Shown here piece after piece: positions 1-9,879 of a stretch of 55,399 nt of DNA. The number at the start of each line of letters is the position of its first letter. Positions within the stretch are counted from its first letter, which is position 1. Below the pieces are notes generated by a model. That model was not told the DNA's origin, made no database searches, and saw nothing but the letters and a program-made list of their open reading frames with translations. The position numbers and the translations under genes are program-made. Source of the stretch: Acidobacteriota bacterium (lineage in GTDB: Bacteria; Acidobacteriota; Terriglobia; Terriglobales; Acidobacteriaceae). The DNA lies in the NCBI GenBank assembly GCA_013289685.1, contig JABCZL010000025.1, positions 1 through 55,399 on the forward strand. Reading direction: 5' to 3'.

Positions 1-453
1 CGGCCGCTGGTCGAGCAGTTGAAGCCGGTGCGCAACTTCTTCGGGCGAAGGCCCGATGCGAGTCGCGCGAATCACACGCGCCGAGAATCGCGGACAAAGC
101 GCAGGCTCTTCGACGGTGATAGGGAAGGGCATCGTATCCACCGTAGCCGTGGAAGAGCGGCCCTTTAGGGCCGCGTCAGGTCCATTCGAAGTCGCGGCTT
201 TAGCCGCTGAGGGCAGCTTCGGCTTGAGCGCTTTCAGCGGCAGATCATAAATCGCCGCGGCCTCCCGCGCCACGCCGTAATGATTCATCGCGTCAGGACG
301 ATTGGTCCCAATCTCCATCTCGAACACGGTGTCGGCGCCGGTTCCGCTGATCCCCTCAACCGAAATCCCAACGTTGGTCAAGTCTTCAGCGAGACGGTGG
401 TCGTCGACCGTGAGATCGACGAAGTCGCGAATCCATTGTGGAGAAAGTTTCAT
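1..453 (-). CDS. pheT: Phenylalanyl-tRNA synthetase beta chain, N-terminal part (cut by window edge)
   Basis: Beta chain of the (alpha-beta)2 enzyme that charges tRNA-Phe. Only 151 of the roughly 800 codons expected lie in the window. The ATG at 453 overlaps the stop of the preceding gene (ATGA), so translation is probably coupled. Residues 1-80 read like the usual PheT N-terminus (MKLSPQWIRDF, then GTNRPDAMNHYGVAREA). After about residue 105 the family pattern resumes with CPRFSARVIR, the start of the tRNA-binding-like region. In between, residues of about 81-102 are encoded by a dispersed palindromic repeat that also occurs outside genes at 13520 and 52358, giving an in-frame insert. The reading frame stays open to the window edge, so the gene appears functional. 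Identification rests on these motifs and on pheS upstream. Confidence 0.93.
   Translation of the reverse strand, partial: MKLSPQWIRDFVDLTVDDHRLAEDLTNVGISVEGISGTGADTVFEMEIGTNRPDAMNHYGVAREAAAIYDLPLKALKPKLPSAAKAATSNGPDAALKGRSSTATVDTMPFPITVEEPALCPRFSARVIRATRIGPSPEEVAHRLQLLDQRP
149..212. repeat. Dispersed palindromic repeat inside pheT
   Basis: The element begins GTGGAAGAGCGGCCC, has a GGCCC/GGGCC palindrome, about 20 variable bases, and a second stem around GCTTTAGC. Copies with the same architecture lie at 13520-13586 and 52358-52426, both outside clear coding sequence. Here it is read in frame as about 22 residues of PheT. Confidence 0.8.
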
Positions 454-938
454 TTTAGGTCGATTGTTTCACCCGGATAGAATGCCTGGCGTGGGCCTTC
501 GTAGTGTCGCGCAGCACCATTCCATTCCATGGAGCAGTTCCTCGCAGCGATGTGGATGTACGAGTTCCACTCGCTTACAAAGAAACTCTGAACAAACGCG
601 TCGGCAGGAACCGCGTCCAGTAATTTCCTTTCAATCGTCTTCGTAAATTCTGGAATCGACCGCGTCTCGTAGCTGTCCACAATCCACAGCTCGCGAGGCG
701 ATTCGAAGTCGTAGCCAGCGGCTGAACTTGAAGGATCGATAGCGAAAAACAGAACGCCGGATATCTCAAGCTGCGCATCGCGAACGTCGTCCCTTTGCTC
801 GCGAGGACCATCCGGATCACCCACCTTCAGCGACATGTTCAGACGGATCGTTCTGCGCTCGTAGTCGATCGCAAAAGTTTTGAGCGCAGAGTCGTGGAAT
901 CCACTCGGCAACGTGTTGGCGAGTTCTTCGAGAGTCAT
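450..938 (-). CDS. Unknown protein encoded between pheS and pheT
   Basis: A 162-residue soluble protein I do not recognise. It starts 3 bases after the pheS stop and its own stop overlaps the pheT start, so it is almost certainly co-translated with both synthetase chains. It has no signal peptide or membrane segment. It opens MTLEELANTLPSGFHDSAL and contains two acidic or aromatic stretches (LWIVDSYETRSIPEF and SEWNSYIHIAARNC). The tight spacing and codon use like its neighbours argue for a real gene. pheS and pheT are usually adjacent, so a third gene between them is unusual. A role in synthetase function is possible but rests only on position. Confidence 0.8.
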   Translation of the reverse strand: MTLEELANTLPSGFHDSALKTFAIDYERRTIRLNMSLKVGDPDGPREQRDDVRDAQLEISGVLFFAIDPSSSAAGYDFESPRELWIVDSYETRSIPEFTKTIERKLLDAVPADAFVQSFFVSEWNSYIHIAARNCSMEWNGAARHYEGPRQAFYPGETIDLK

Positions 939-941
939 TAC

Positions 942-2213
942 TTACCCAAACTGCTGCAAAAACCGCACGTCCCCCTGAAAGAAGTATTGCAGATCATCCA
1001 CGCCATATTTCAGCAGCGCCAGACGGTCCACGCCCATGCCGAACGCGAATCCCGAAACTTTCTTCGGGTCGTATCCGTTGTCCTTCACGAACTCAAACAC
1101 GTTGGGATCAACCATGCCGCAACCCAGCACTTCGATCCATCCGGTCTGCTTGCAGGGACGGCACCCGTCTGCGCCGCGCTTCCCGCTGCCGCCGCAGATG
1201 AAGCAAGTCACGTACAACTCCGCGCTGGGCTCGGTGAAGGGGAAGAACGACGGCCGGAAATGCGTCTTCACCGACGAGCCGAACAGCGCTTTCATGGCGT
1301 GATCGAGAGTGCCCTTCAAATCCCCGAAGGTGATGTTGGTGTCGACGGCGAGCCCTTCGATCTGATGAAACATGGGCGAGTGGCTCGCGTCCGGCGGATC
1401 GTTGCGATGGACTGTGCCGGGAATGACGATGCGAATCGGCGGCCGCATCTTCTCCATGGTGCGAATCTGTACCGGAGATGTGTGCGTGCGCAGCAGCAAG
1501 CGCTCGCGCTGCGGCTTCGACTGCTGGCCGGCGATGAACAGCGTATCCTGTGTATCGCGCGCGGGATGGTTCGGCGGAAAATTCAGCGCTTCGAAGTTGT
1601 AGTAATCCGTCTCGACGACGGGGCCTTCGGCGACGGAGTAGCCGAGCTTCTGAAAGACGGAAACGATCTCGCGCCAGGTCTTCATGACGGGATGCTCGGC
1701 GCCGATGGGGCGGCGCACGCCAGGGAGAGAGATGTCGACGCGCTCGGATTCCTGGCGACGATCCCTAAGTCGGCGATCAAGCTCTTCATCGTCGGGCCTA
1801 TCCCAAACTGGTTCGGTCACGGATTCGGTTTGATACGCGGCGTGCGTCTGATCAGATCGAAAGAGCCTATCTATGCCCTGGTTATCTTGGTTCACGGTCC
1901 CCGCAAACTGTCGACGGGCTAGATTCTCTTTCGCGTCGTCTACCAGTTCCGTGATCCGCATCTTCAGCGCGTTCACGTGGAAGCCGGCGACCTTCTTCGC
2001 GTCCTTGGGCGCACCCTTCAGCCACAGATCATTAATTTGTGTGAGGATTCCGTTCTTGCGCGCCACCCAGCGGTCGCGAAACGACTTGAGCTCCGCATCG
2101 TTGTGAACCTCAGCCGCTTCCGCCCCGCACGCACCAATGCACTCGCCGACAGCCTTCTCCAGCGCTGCCGCCGAATAGTCCGTTAGTTTGGGAACGGTGT
2201 AGGCCACGATCAC
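942..2213 (-). CDS. pheS: Phenylalanyl-tRNA synthetase alpha chain
   Basis: Catalytic alpha chain of class II phenylalanyl-tRNA synthetase, 423 residues against the usual 330-350. An N-terminal helical arm (residues 1-100) leads to the class II core from about 158. Class II motif 2 is seen in the region RIVIPGTVHRNDPPDASHSP, with FHQIEGLAVD after it, and motif 3 in GFAFGMGVDRLALL. A four-cysteine loop (CFICGGSG ... CRPCKQTGW) precedes EVLGCGMVDPNVFEF, as in many bacterial PheS. The extra length lies mainly at about residues 102-155, a charged linker (FRSDQTHAAYQTE ... DDEELDRRLRDRRQ) between arm and core with no obvious repeat structure. It is fourth in the infC-rpmI-rplT-pheS series. Confidence 0.97.
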   Translation of the reverse strand: MIVAYTVPKLTDYSAAALEKAVGECIGACGAEAAEVHNDAELKSFRDRWVARKNGILTQINDLWLKGAPKDAKKVAGFHVNALKMRITELVDDAKENLARRQFAGTVNQDNQGIDRLFRSDQTHAAYQTESVTEPVWDRPDDEELDRRLRDRRQESERVDISLPGVRRPIGAEHPVMKTWREIVSVFQKLGYSVAEGPVVETDYYNFEALNFPPNHPARDTQDTLFIAGQQSKPQRERLLLRTHTSPVQIRTMEKMRPPIRIVIPGTVHRNDPPDASHSPMFHQIEGLAVDTNITFGDLKGTLDHAMKALFGSSVKTHFRPSFFPFTEPSAELYVTCFICGGSGKRGADGCRPCKQTGWIEVLGCGMVDPNVFEFVKDNGYDPKKVSGFAFGMGVDRLALLKYGVDDLQYFFQGDVRFLQQFG

Positions 2214-2230
2214 TTGCTCTACCGTGTCTG

Positions 2231-2330
2231 CAATGCCCTGTCATCCTGAGCGCGCAGTTTGCGCGAAGGACCTATGCAACTTCCGGCGGAATGCATAGGT
2301 TCTTCGCTTCGCTCAGAATGACAAGGCAAT
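2231..2330. repeat. Long inverted repeat between rplT and pheS (TCATCCTGAGCG family)
   Basis: Left arm from about 2239 (TGTCATCCTGAGCG, then GGACCTATGCA) pairs with the right arm ending at 2323 (TGCATAGG ... CTCAGAATGACA). Flanking bases extend the symmetry to about 2231 and 2330. In RNA it would fold into a long hairpin between rplT and pheS. Related copies are at 3221, 22753, 26774, 26879, 27265 and 34919. Confidence 0.85.
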
Positions 2331-2372
2331 GACGATTAGTTGGACAAGAAGTCAGGTGCTCCGGAAGCCGCC

Positions 2373-2738
2373 CTACGCTGCGCCGCTGATCGCGCCCTTG
2401 GCTTGCGTCGCCAGGCTGGTAAAGCCTGCCGGATCTTTCACCGCCAAGTCCGCCAGAATCTTGCGGTCCAGTTCGATGCCGGCAACCTTGAGGCCGTGGA
2501 TGAACTGGTTGTAGCTCATCCCGTTCAGCTTGGCGGCGGCGCCGATGCGTACGATCCACAGCGAGCGGTACTGGCGCTTGCGCTGCTTCCGTCCGGAGTA
2601 GGCAAATTTCAGGCCGCGCTCGACCGCTTCTTTCGCCGAGCGGTACAGTTTCGACTTGGTGAGGAAATATCCGCTGGCGCGCTCTAATATCTTTTTGCGC
2701 TTGGCGCGGCGTTTGGTTCCGCGTTTTACACGAGGCAT
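2373..2738 (-). CDS. rplT: Large ribosomal subunit protein bL20
   Basis: Assembly protein of the 50S subunit, 121 residues as expected. The N-terminus MPRVKRGTKRRAKRKKIL and the core KQRKRQYRSLWIVRI are highly typical of bL20. The start is fixed by AAAAGGAG a few bases upstream. It follows rpmI after a 167-base gap filled by an inverted heptamer repeat. In other bacteria bL20 represses this operon by binding its mRNA leader; no such site could be shown here. Confidence 0.98.
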   Translation of the reverse strand: MPRVKRGTKRRAKRKKILERASGYFLTKSKLYRSAKEAVERGLKFAYSGRKQRKRQYRSLWIVRIGAAAKLNGMSYNQFIHGLKVAGIELDRKILADLAVKDPAGFTSLATQAKGAISGAA

Positions 2739-2825
2739 GGTGGTTCTCCTTTTTAGTTTCTACGTACTGGCGGCTGGAGGTAAGGGAATCTGGCCTCTTC
2801 ACACGCCCGGCGGACTGCGTCCGCA

Positions 2826-2903
2826 GTGGTTAGTGGCTAGTTGTTAGTGGTCAGCAGAACCTTCTTCGCAGGGACTGACCACTAATCACTAGCCACTAAC
2901 AAT
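2826..2903. repeat. Inverted pair of degenerate heptanucleotide arrays between rpmI and rplT
   Basis: Four tandem 7-base units close to GTGGTTA occupy 2826-2853, and four units that are their reverse complements (such as TAGCCAC) occupy 2876-2903. Two of the four unit pairs are exact complements, so the transcript would form a stem of about 28 bp with a 22-base loop. The phase stays at exactly 7 bases throughout. Confidence 0.9.
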
Positions 2904-2905
2904 TT

Positions 2906-3103
2906 TTATTGGTACGGAATCATGCGCTTCACTTTGCGCAGATCGCCGTCGCTGACCAGCGCCGGCGATCCCAGATTCCGTTTGCGTTTCTTGCTCTTCG
3001 ACGTCAGGATGTGACGCAGGTGCGAACGGCCCCGCTTCACCTTCCCCGTCGCGGTTAATTTGAAGCGCTTGGCAGCGCCTTTGTGGGTTTTCAATTTCGG
3101 CAT
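2906..3103 (-). CDS. rpmI: Large ribosomal subunit protein bL35
   Basis: A 65-residue 50S protein with the family signature MPKLKTHKGAAKRFKLT and the basic segment HILTSKSKKRKRNL. Length and C-terminus (VKRMIPYQ) are normal. GAGG a few bases upstream supports the start. It lies between infC and rplT in the classical order, separated from both by repeat-bearing gaps. Confidence 0.98.
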   Translation of the reverse strand: MPKLKTHKGAAKRFKLTATGKVKRGRSHLRHILTSKSKKRKRNLGSPALVSDGDLRKVKRMIPYQ

Positions 3104-3118
3104 AGAGTCCTCAAAAAA

Positions 3119-3146
3119 CAGCCGTCAGCTTTCAGCCATCAGCTGT
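3119..3146. repeat. Degenerate heptanucleotide array between infC and rpmI
   Basis: Four tandem 7-base units of pattern CAGCNNT (CAGCCGT, CAGCTTT and two more) in perfect phase, followed by a T-rich run. The unit differs in sequence from the array at 2826 but has the same period. Confidence 0.85.
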
Positions 3147-3220
3147 CAATTTTTTCAGTTCGTTCTCGCAGGATGTCAGATGACCGCTCAGGCGAGATCT
3201 TGTGATTCAAAAAACAGATC

Positions 3221-3254
3221 TGTCATTCCGAGCGCAGCGAGGAACCTGCTTTTC
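3221..3254. repeat. Partial dispersed repeat (TCATTCCGAGCG family) abutting the infC stop
   Basis: Begins TGTCATTCCGAGCGCAGCG and includes GAACCTGCTTTTC. The copy at 34919-35026 contains a closely similar core. Its edge lies directly beside the infC stop codon at 3255-3257. Confidence 0.7.
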
Positions 3255-3878
3255 CTAAGACGCGGGCTTGGCGACCTGTGCCGGAGGAGCGCTCGGGCTG
3301 GGCGCACTTTGCACCGCAGCCTTGTGCTTTTCTTCCCGCTGCTTCTCTTTCTCTCGTTCCTTCTCCGACTTCTTCGGCGCCAGAATCGCGTGCAGGGTGT
3401 TGCCTTCCTGCCGTGGACGGAACTCGACGATGCTGTGCGGTTCCACGTCTTTGATCAGCCGCTCCAGAATCTGGCGTCCCAGCCCGGTGCGGGTCATCTC
3501 GCGGCCGCGGAAAAAGATGGTCGCCTTGACCTTGTCGCCGTCATCCAGAAACCGCAGGACGTGATTCTTCTTGGTCTCGTAATCGTGGTCGTCCACATTG
3601 ATGCGGAACTTGACCTCTTTTACGGTGATCGTCTTCTGGTGCTTCTTGGCTTCGCGCTCTTTCTTTTCCTGCTGGTAGAGATACTTCCCGTAGTCCATGA
3701 TGCGGCACACGGGAGGCTGCGCGGTGGGCGAAATCTCAACCAGGTCCAGATTTTTTTCGCGGGCTTTTTTGATGGCTTCGTAAGGCGGCATGATGCCAAG
3801 CTGCTGCCCTTCGTCGTCAATCACGCGGATTTCGCGCGCCCGGATACGATCGTTCGTGCGGATAAAACGTTTATCGAT
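3255..3878 (-). CDS. infC: Translation initiation factor IF-3 (probable ATC start)
   Basis: IF-3 binds the 30S subunit and proofreads initiator tRNA and start codons. The frame runs upstream from the internal GTG at 3824 to a stop at 3894-3896 with no ATG, GTG or TTG. The conserved N-terminus (RIRAREIRVIDDEG) must therefore start at a rare codon. An ATC at 3876-3878, five bases after GGAGG, gives IDKRFIRTNDRIRAREIRV and 207 residues. Rare AUU/AUC-type starts are known for infC and allow autoregulation by IF-3. The N-domain, the linker and the C-domain (GREMTRTGLGRQILERL) are all present. A lysine/glutamate and Pro/Ala-rich tail (KPAS end) extends past the usual end. Confidence 0.93.
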   Translation of the reverse strand: MDKRFIRTNDRIRAREIRVIDDEGQQLGIMPPYEAIKKAREKNLDLVEISPTAQPPVCRIMDYGKYLYQQEKKEREAKKHQKTITVKEVKFRINVDDHDYETKKNHVLRFLDDGDKVKATIFFRGREMTRTGLGRQILERLIKDVEPHSIVEFRPRQEGNTLHAILAPKKSEKEREKEKQREEKHKAAVQSAPSPSAPPAQVAKPAS

Positions 3879-3914
3879 ACAGTCCTCCGTGTTCTAAGCG
3901 ACTGAGAATAAAGA

Positions 3915-3920
3915 ATTATA
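3915..3920 (-). promoter_or_regulatory. infC: Probable -10 box (TATAAT) for the infC operon
   Basis: A perfect TATAAT on the minus strand lies 36 bases upstream of the proposed infC start. No convincing -35 hexamer is seen at 16-18 bases, so the call rests on the -10 box and its position. Confidence 0.5.
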
Positions 3921-3980
3921 GCATGAGGGATTCCACGGATGCGCCCAGTTGCGCGAGAATAAACGGAAGAAACCCCCTCC

Positions 3981-4008
3981 GTAGAGACGTGGCGAGCTAC
4001 GTCTCTAC
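3981..4008. repeat. Palindromic repeat, GTAGAGACGT family
   Basis: A near-perfect palindrome, GTAGAGACGTGGC facing GCTACGTCTCTAC. Relatives are found at 43000-43083, 44071-44096 and 47010-47089. It lies between the divergent infC operon and the DUF2277 gene. Confidence 0.85.
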
Positions 4009-4040
4009 AGAGGATTCCGATACGGCGAGGTCCTAACTCC

Positions 4041-4310
4041 ATGTGCAGAAACATCAAAACGCTCTTCAACTTTGATCCGCCGGTTACCGACGACGAAGTT
4101 CGCGCGGCGTCCGTTCAATTCGTCCGCAAGATCAGCGGCTTCAACAAGCCATCCAAGGCCAACGAAGCGTCATTCCTCGCGGCCATCGACGAAGTCGCCG
4201 CAATCTCCATTCGCCTACTGCGCTCCCTTGAGACCACCGCCCCGCCCAAGAACCGCGAGGAAGAAGCCGCTAAAGCCAAAGCCCGCGCCGCAGAACGCTT
4301 CGGCACTTAA
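4041..4310 (+). CDS. DUF2277 family protein
   Basis: An 89-residue soluble protein matching DUF2277: MCRNIKTLFNFDPPVTDDEVRAA at the start (quoted in two parts: MCRNIKTLFNF and DPPVTDDEVRAA), then FVRKISGFNKPSKANEASF and a charged C-terminal helix (EEEAAKAKARAAERF). Length is typical. The biochemical function of the family is not known. It is transcribed away from the infC operon. Confidence 0.9.
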   Translation: MCRNIKTLFNFDPPVTDDEVRAASVQFVRKISGFNKPSKANEASFLAAIDEVAAISIRLLRSLETTAPPKNREEEAAKAKARAAERFGT

Positions 4311-4437
4311 GGCAGGGAATTCACCATGCCCGCCGGAAGTCGGCATCGGAGGAATTTCGACCTCACCAGTTGAAGTTTTCTGCAAGCCATGCAAATATCA
4401 TCGTCGCTCACAGCCTGCCTCATGGGATGGAATCGAC

Positions 4438-4851
4438 ATGGAAACCCTTTTGACCAAGGCGCAAAAGCTTATCGCCGTCGTACTGGGGGTGCTGCTGATC
4501 CTGGTTGTAACCCTTTCCACTGTGCATCTTGGTTTCCTGATTGCACAAGAGATCTGGAAGCCTCCCCGGTTTCTCATCCCGGTGCAAGGCCTCCTCGATA
4601 TCTTCTCATTTTTCTTGCTAATCCTTATCGGCGTCGAGTTACTCGAGACCTTGAAGGCGTATGTCAAGAAAGATGTCATTCATGTTCGGCTGGTCATCGA
4701 AGTCGCCCTGATTGCGATGGCAAGAAAAGTCATCGTTCTGGAGCCCGACCACGTTGCTGGGCCGATCCTGTTTGGTATGGCGGCCCTCATTTTGGCGCTT
4801 AGCGTGGCTTTCTACTTTGAAAGACAATCGCATAGGGAAGAACGGTCCTAA
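4438..4851 (+). CDS. PsiE-family (phosphate-starvation-inducible) membrane protein
   Basis: A 137-residue protein with four hydrophobic segments at about residues 10-34, 49-68, 81-98 and 107-126, the layout of the PsiE family. The segment LLETLKAYVKKDVIHVRLVI, followed by EVALIAMARKVIVLEPD, is characteristic. The ATG at 4438 (METLLTKAQKL) is chosen because sequence further upstream in this frame is Pro/Arg/Lys-rich and overlaps the DUF2277 gene out of frame. Function is unknown despite the name, which comes from the E. coli member. Confidence 0.85.
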   Translation: METLLTKAQKLIAVVLGVLLILVVTLSTVHLGFLIAQEIWKPPRFLIPVQGLLDIFSFFLLILIGVELLETLKAYVKKDVIHVRLVIEVALIAMARKVIVLEPDHVAGPILFGMAALILALSVAFYFERQSHREERS

Positions 4852-4932
4852 TTGATCCGGGCATGGCTCCGAAACAAGGGTCTTGAACAAAGCGGCATTC
4901 TGACGGAACCGGTTCGCGTTTCCCGCGGCGGT

Positions 4933-7584
<2,652 letters not shown>

Positions 7585-7594
7585 GGGAGCGGCA

Positions 7595-7600
7595 ATTATA
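7595..7600 (-). promoter_or_regulatory. TATAAT -10 box giving a near-leaderless kinase transcript
   Basis: Perfect TATAAT on the minus strand, with only 10 bases between it and the kinase ATG at 7584. Transcription starting about 7 bases downstream would leave almost no 5' leader, and no ribosome-binding site is visible. Confidence 0.55.
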
Positions 7601-7728
7601 GCTCCCACGAAAAAAAATGCCGGACGAAAAAGGCCCACCGATGGGGCGAATGGACCGAAACGGTATATCGCCTTGCCGCGGGTTCGACGTGATGGAGATC
7701 ACGCCAGCTCGGGAATCTGAGCATTCTC

Positions 7729-7757
7729 TTGACACGGGGAACGAGGCGCTGTACTCT
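7729..7757 (+). promoter_or_regulatory. Sigma-70-type promoter for the DUF3857 gene pair
   Basis: TTGACA at 7729-7734, a 17-base spacer and TACTCT at 7752-7757. The predicted start near 7764 leaves a leader of about 124 bases before the ATG at 7888. Confidence 0.7.
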
Positions 7758-7887
7758 CGCGAACCAGACGCTGGTTTGCTCGGCCAGCGTGCATGTCCTG
7801 TGTCGTGGATCATCTTCTGCGGCCTCTGCTTTCCCCCTCTGGCCCTCGGGTTCCACGCGGCAGCGTAGTTGTGTTTGGGGAGGCCCC

Positions 7888-9879
7888 ATGCCTGATCGTT
7901 CTGCGTCATTCGTGCGCTTCAACTGGTTTGCCTTAATGCTTTTTGCCGTGGCAGTTTTGTTGCCCGTGACCTGCCGGGCGCAAGGTTTTCCGCCGCTCTC
8001 TCCCGAAGATCTGAAGATGACCAGCGAGCCGAAAGCTCCCGGCGCGCCCGCCATTATTTTGTATCGCGAGGTCGACCGCGACGATAACGGACGCACTTCG
8101 CACGAAGACAATTACGTGCGCATCAAGATTCTGACCGAAGAGGGCCGTGAGCAGGGCAACGTCGAGATTGAGTTCTTCAAGGTCGACGAGGATGTGGTGA
8201 ATATTCATGCGCGCACCATCAGGCCCGACGGCTCTTCTGCCGACTTCGATGGCAAAGTGTTTGAAAAGGTAATCGAAAAAGCCCAGGGCCTGAAGTATCT
8301 GGCGAAGACTTTCACCCTGCCCGAAGTGCAGGTCGGCAGCATCATTGAGTACCGCTACACGTACGACCTGCGGGAGCACTACATTTACGACTCCCACTGG
8401 ACTCTGAGTCATCCGTTATTCACGCGACGTGCTAAGTTCTCCCTGAAGCCGTACACGACCGACTACACCCCCATGACCTTGCGCTGGACCTGGCAAGGGC
8501 TTCCTCCTGGCGCGGCGCCACAACAGGGGCCCGACCACATCGTCCGCATGGAGGCCGAGAATATTCCCGCCTTTCAGGTCGAGGACTTTATGCCCCCTCC
8601 CACCCAACTGAGAGCGCGGGTGGATTTCATCTACGAGGATGAATATCGGGAAACTGACCCCGATCAGTTCTGGCGGCATGTCGCCAAGAAACGCGGCGGC
8701 GCTTTGGAGAGCTTTATCGGCAAGCGTAAAGCCATGGAGGCGGCGGTTGCGCAGATTGTATCCCCCAGCGACCCGCCGGAAGTGAAATTGCGGAAGATCT
8801 ATGACCGGGTTCAGCAAATCCGCAACACCAGCTACGAACTCCAGAAAACTGCTCAGGAGGAAAAGCGCGAAAAAGAAAAGCCGGTCGAAAACGTTGAGGC
8901 CCTCTGGAAACGAGGTTACGGTGACGGCCAGCAACTAACGTGGCTCTATCTGGCGCTGGCACGCGCGGCCGGTTTCGAAGCTTACGGGGTCTGGGCCTCA
9001 AGCCGGAGTGAGTACTTCTTCAGTCCGAAAAGCATGGAAAACCGGAAACTGAACGCCAACGTTGTGCTGGTCAAGCTCAACGGCAAGGATCTCTATTTCG
9101 ATCCTGGCGCAGCCTTTACACCTTTTGGCATGCTGACCTGGCCTGAGACTGGAGTACCGGGACTATGTCTCGACAAGGAAGGTGGCACGTGGCTAAATAC
9201 CGCGCTTCCGTCGAGTTCGGAGTCCCGCATTGAACACGTCGCCAAGCTGAGGCTCACCGAAGCGGGCAACCTCGAAGGAAAACTCACGGTTACCTATACC
9301 GGGCTGGAAGCGATGTACCGGAGGCTGGAGGAACGGAACGCTGACGAGGTAGCCCGCAAGAAGTCTCTGGAAGATCGGATCAGGCTTCAGATTCCGTCGA
9401 CCACGATTGAAGTGGAACTTACCAATCAGCCGGATTGGAGCCATTCGGAAACGCCGCTGGTCGCCGAATATCACGTCAGCATTCAGGATTGGGCGACCAA
9501 TGCAGGAAAGCGTACGGTGATCGCGGCAGCCCTCTTCACTGCCGTCGAAAAGCACATTTTTGAACACACCAACCGCGTTCATCCCATCTATGTTGACTTC
9601 CCTCACGAAAAGGACGATGACGTGACCATCGAGCTCCCCGCAGGCTGGCAGGTGAGCAGCGTGCCCGCACCCCAGACGCAGGAGGGGCACGTCGTAACTT
9701 ATCACTTGAAGGTCGACAAGGATGGCAGCGCGCTGCACCTGACGCGGAAACTCAGCTGGGACTTCCTTTTGCTGGAGCCCAAGTACTATCCCGCATTGCG
9801 TAATTTTTTTCAGACGGTGAGGACCGGAGATGATGAGCAAATTATCCTGCAACCCGCCGCAGCGTCCGCCAGCAATTAG
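7888..9879 (+). CDS. DUF3857/transglutaminase-like protein, catalytic residues lost
   Basis: A 663-residue exported protein. Signal peptide at about residues 1-31 (FALMLFAVAVLLPVTCRAQ). The DUF3857 domain follows (RIKILTEEGREQGNVEIEF, then VGSIIEYRYTYDL), then a transglutaminase-like core around residues 300-400. Where the family has GDC with the catalytic cysteine, this protein has GYGDGQQLTW with Gly at 347. The histidine position is also lost (KLNANVVLVKL), while the acidic position persists (DLYFDPG). It is probably a non-catalytic paralogue. The ATG at 7888 follows GGGGAGG. It overlaps the next, catalytically intact paralogue by 50 bases, so the two may work as a pair. Substrate unknown. 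Confidence 0.88.
   Translation: MPDRSASFVRFNWFALMLFAVAVLLPVTCRAQGFPPLSPEDLKMTSEPKAPGAPAIILYREVDRDDNGRTSHEDNYVRIKILTEEGREQGNVEIEFFKVDEDVVNIHARTIRPDGSSADFDGKVFEKVIEKAQGLKYLAKTFTLPEVQVGSIIEYRYTYDLREHYIYDSHWTLSHPLFTRRAKFSLKPYTTDYTPMTLRWTWQGLPPGAAPQQGPDHIVRMEAENIPAFQVEDFMPPPTQLRARVDFIYEDEYRETDPDQFWRHVAKKRGGALESFIGKRKAMEAAVAQIVSPSDPPEVKLRKIYDRVQQIRNTSYELQKTAQEEKREKEKPVENVEALWKRGYGDGQQLTWLYLALARAAGFEAYGVWASSRSEYFFSPKSMENRKLNANVVLVKLNGKDLYFDPGAAFTPFGMLTWPETGVPGLCLDKEGGTWLNTALPSSSESRIEHVAKLRLTEAGNLEGKLTVTYTGLEAMYRRLEERNADEVARKKSLEDRIRLQIPSTTIEVELTNQPDWSHSETPLVAEYHVSIQDWATNAGKRTVIAAALFTAVEKHIFEHTNRVHPIYVDFPHEKDDDVTIELPAGWQVSSVPAPQTQEGHVVTYHLKVDKDGSALHLTRKLSWDFLLLEPKYYPALRNFFQTVRTGDDEQIILQPAAASASN

Noticed and set aside
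2826..2903. CRISPR array
   Set aside because: Units are 7 bases without spacers; no cas genes. None of the other arrays has repeat-spacer structure either.
2739..3254. bL20 autoregulatory mRNA site
   Set aside because: Expected from other bacteria, but the gaps are filled with repeats and no L20-like fold could be shown.
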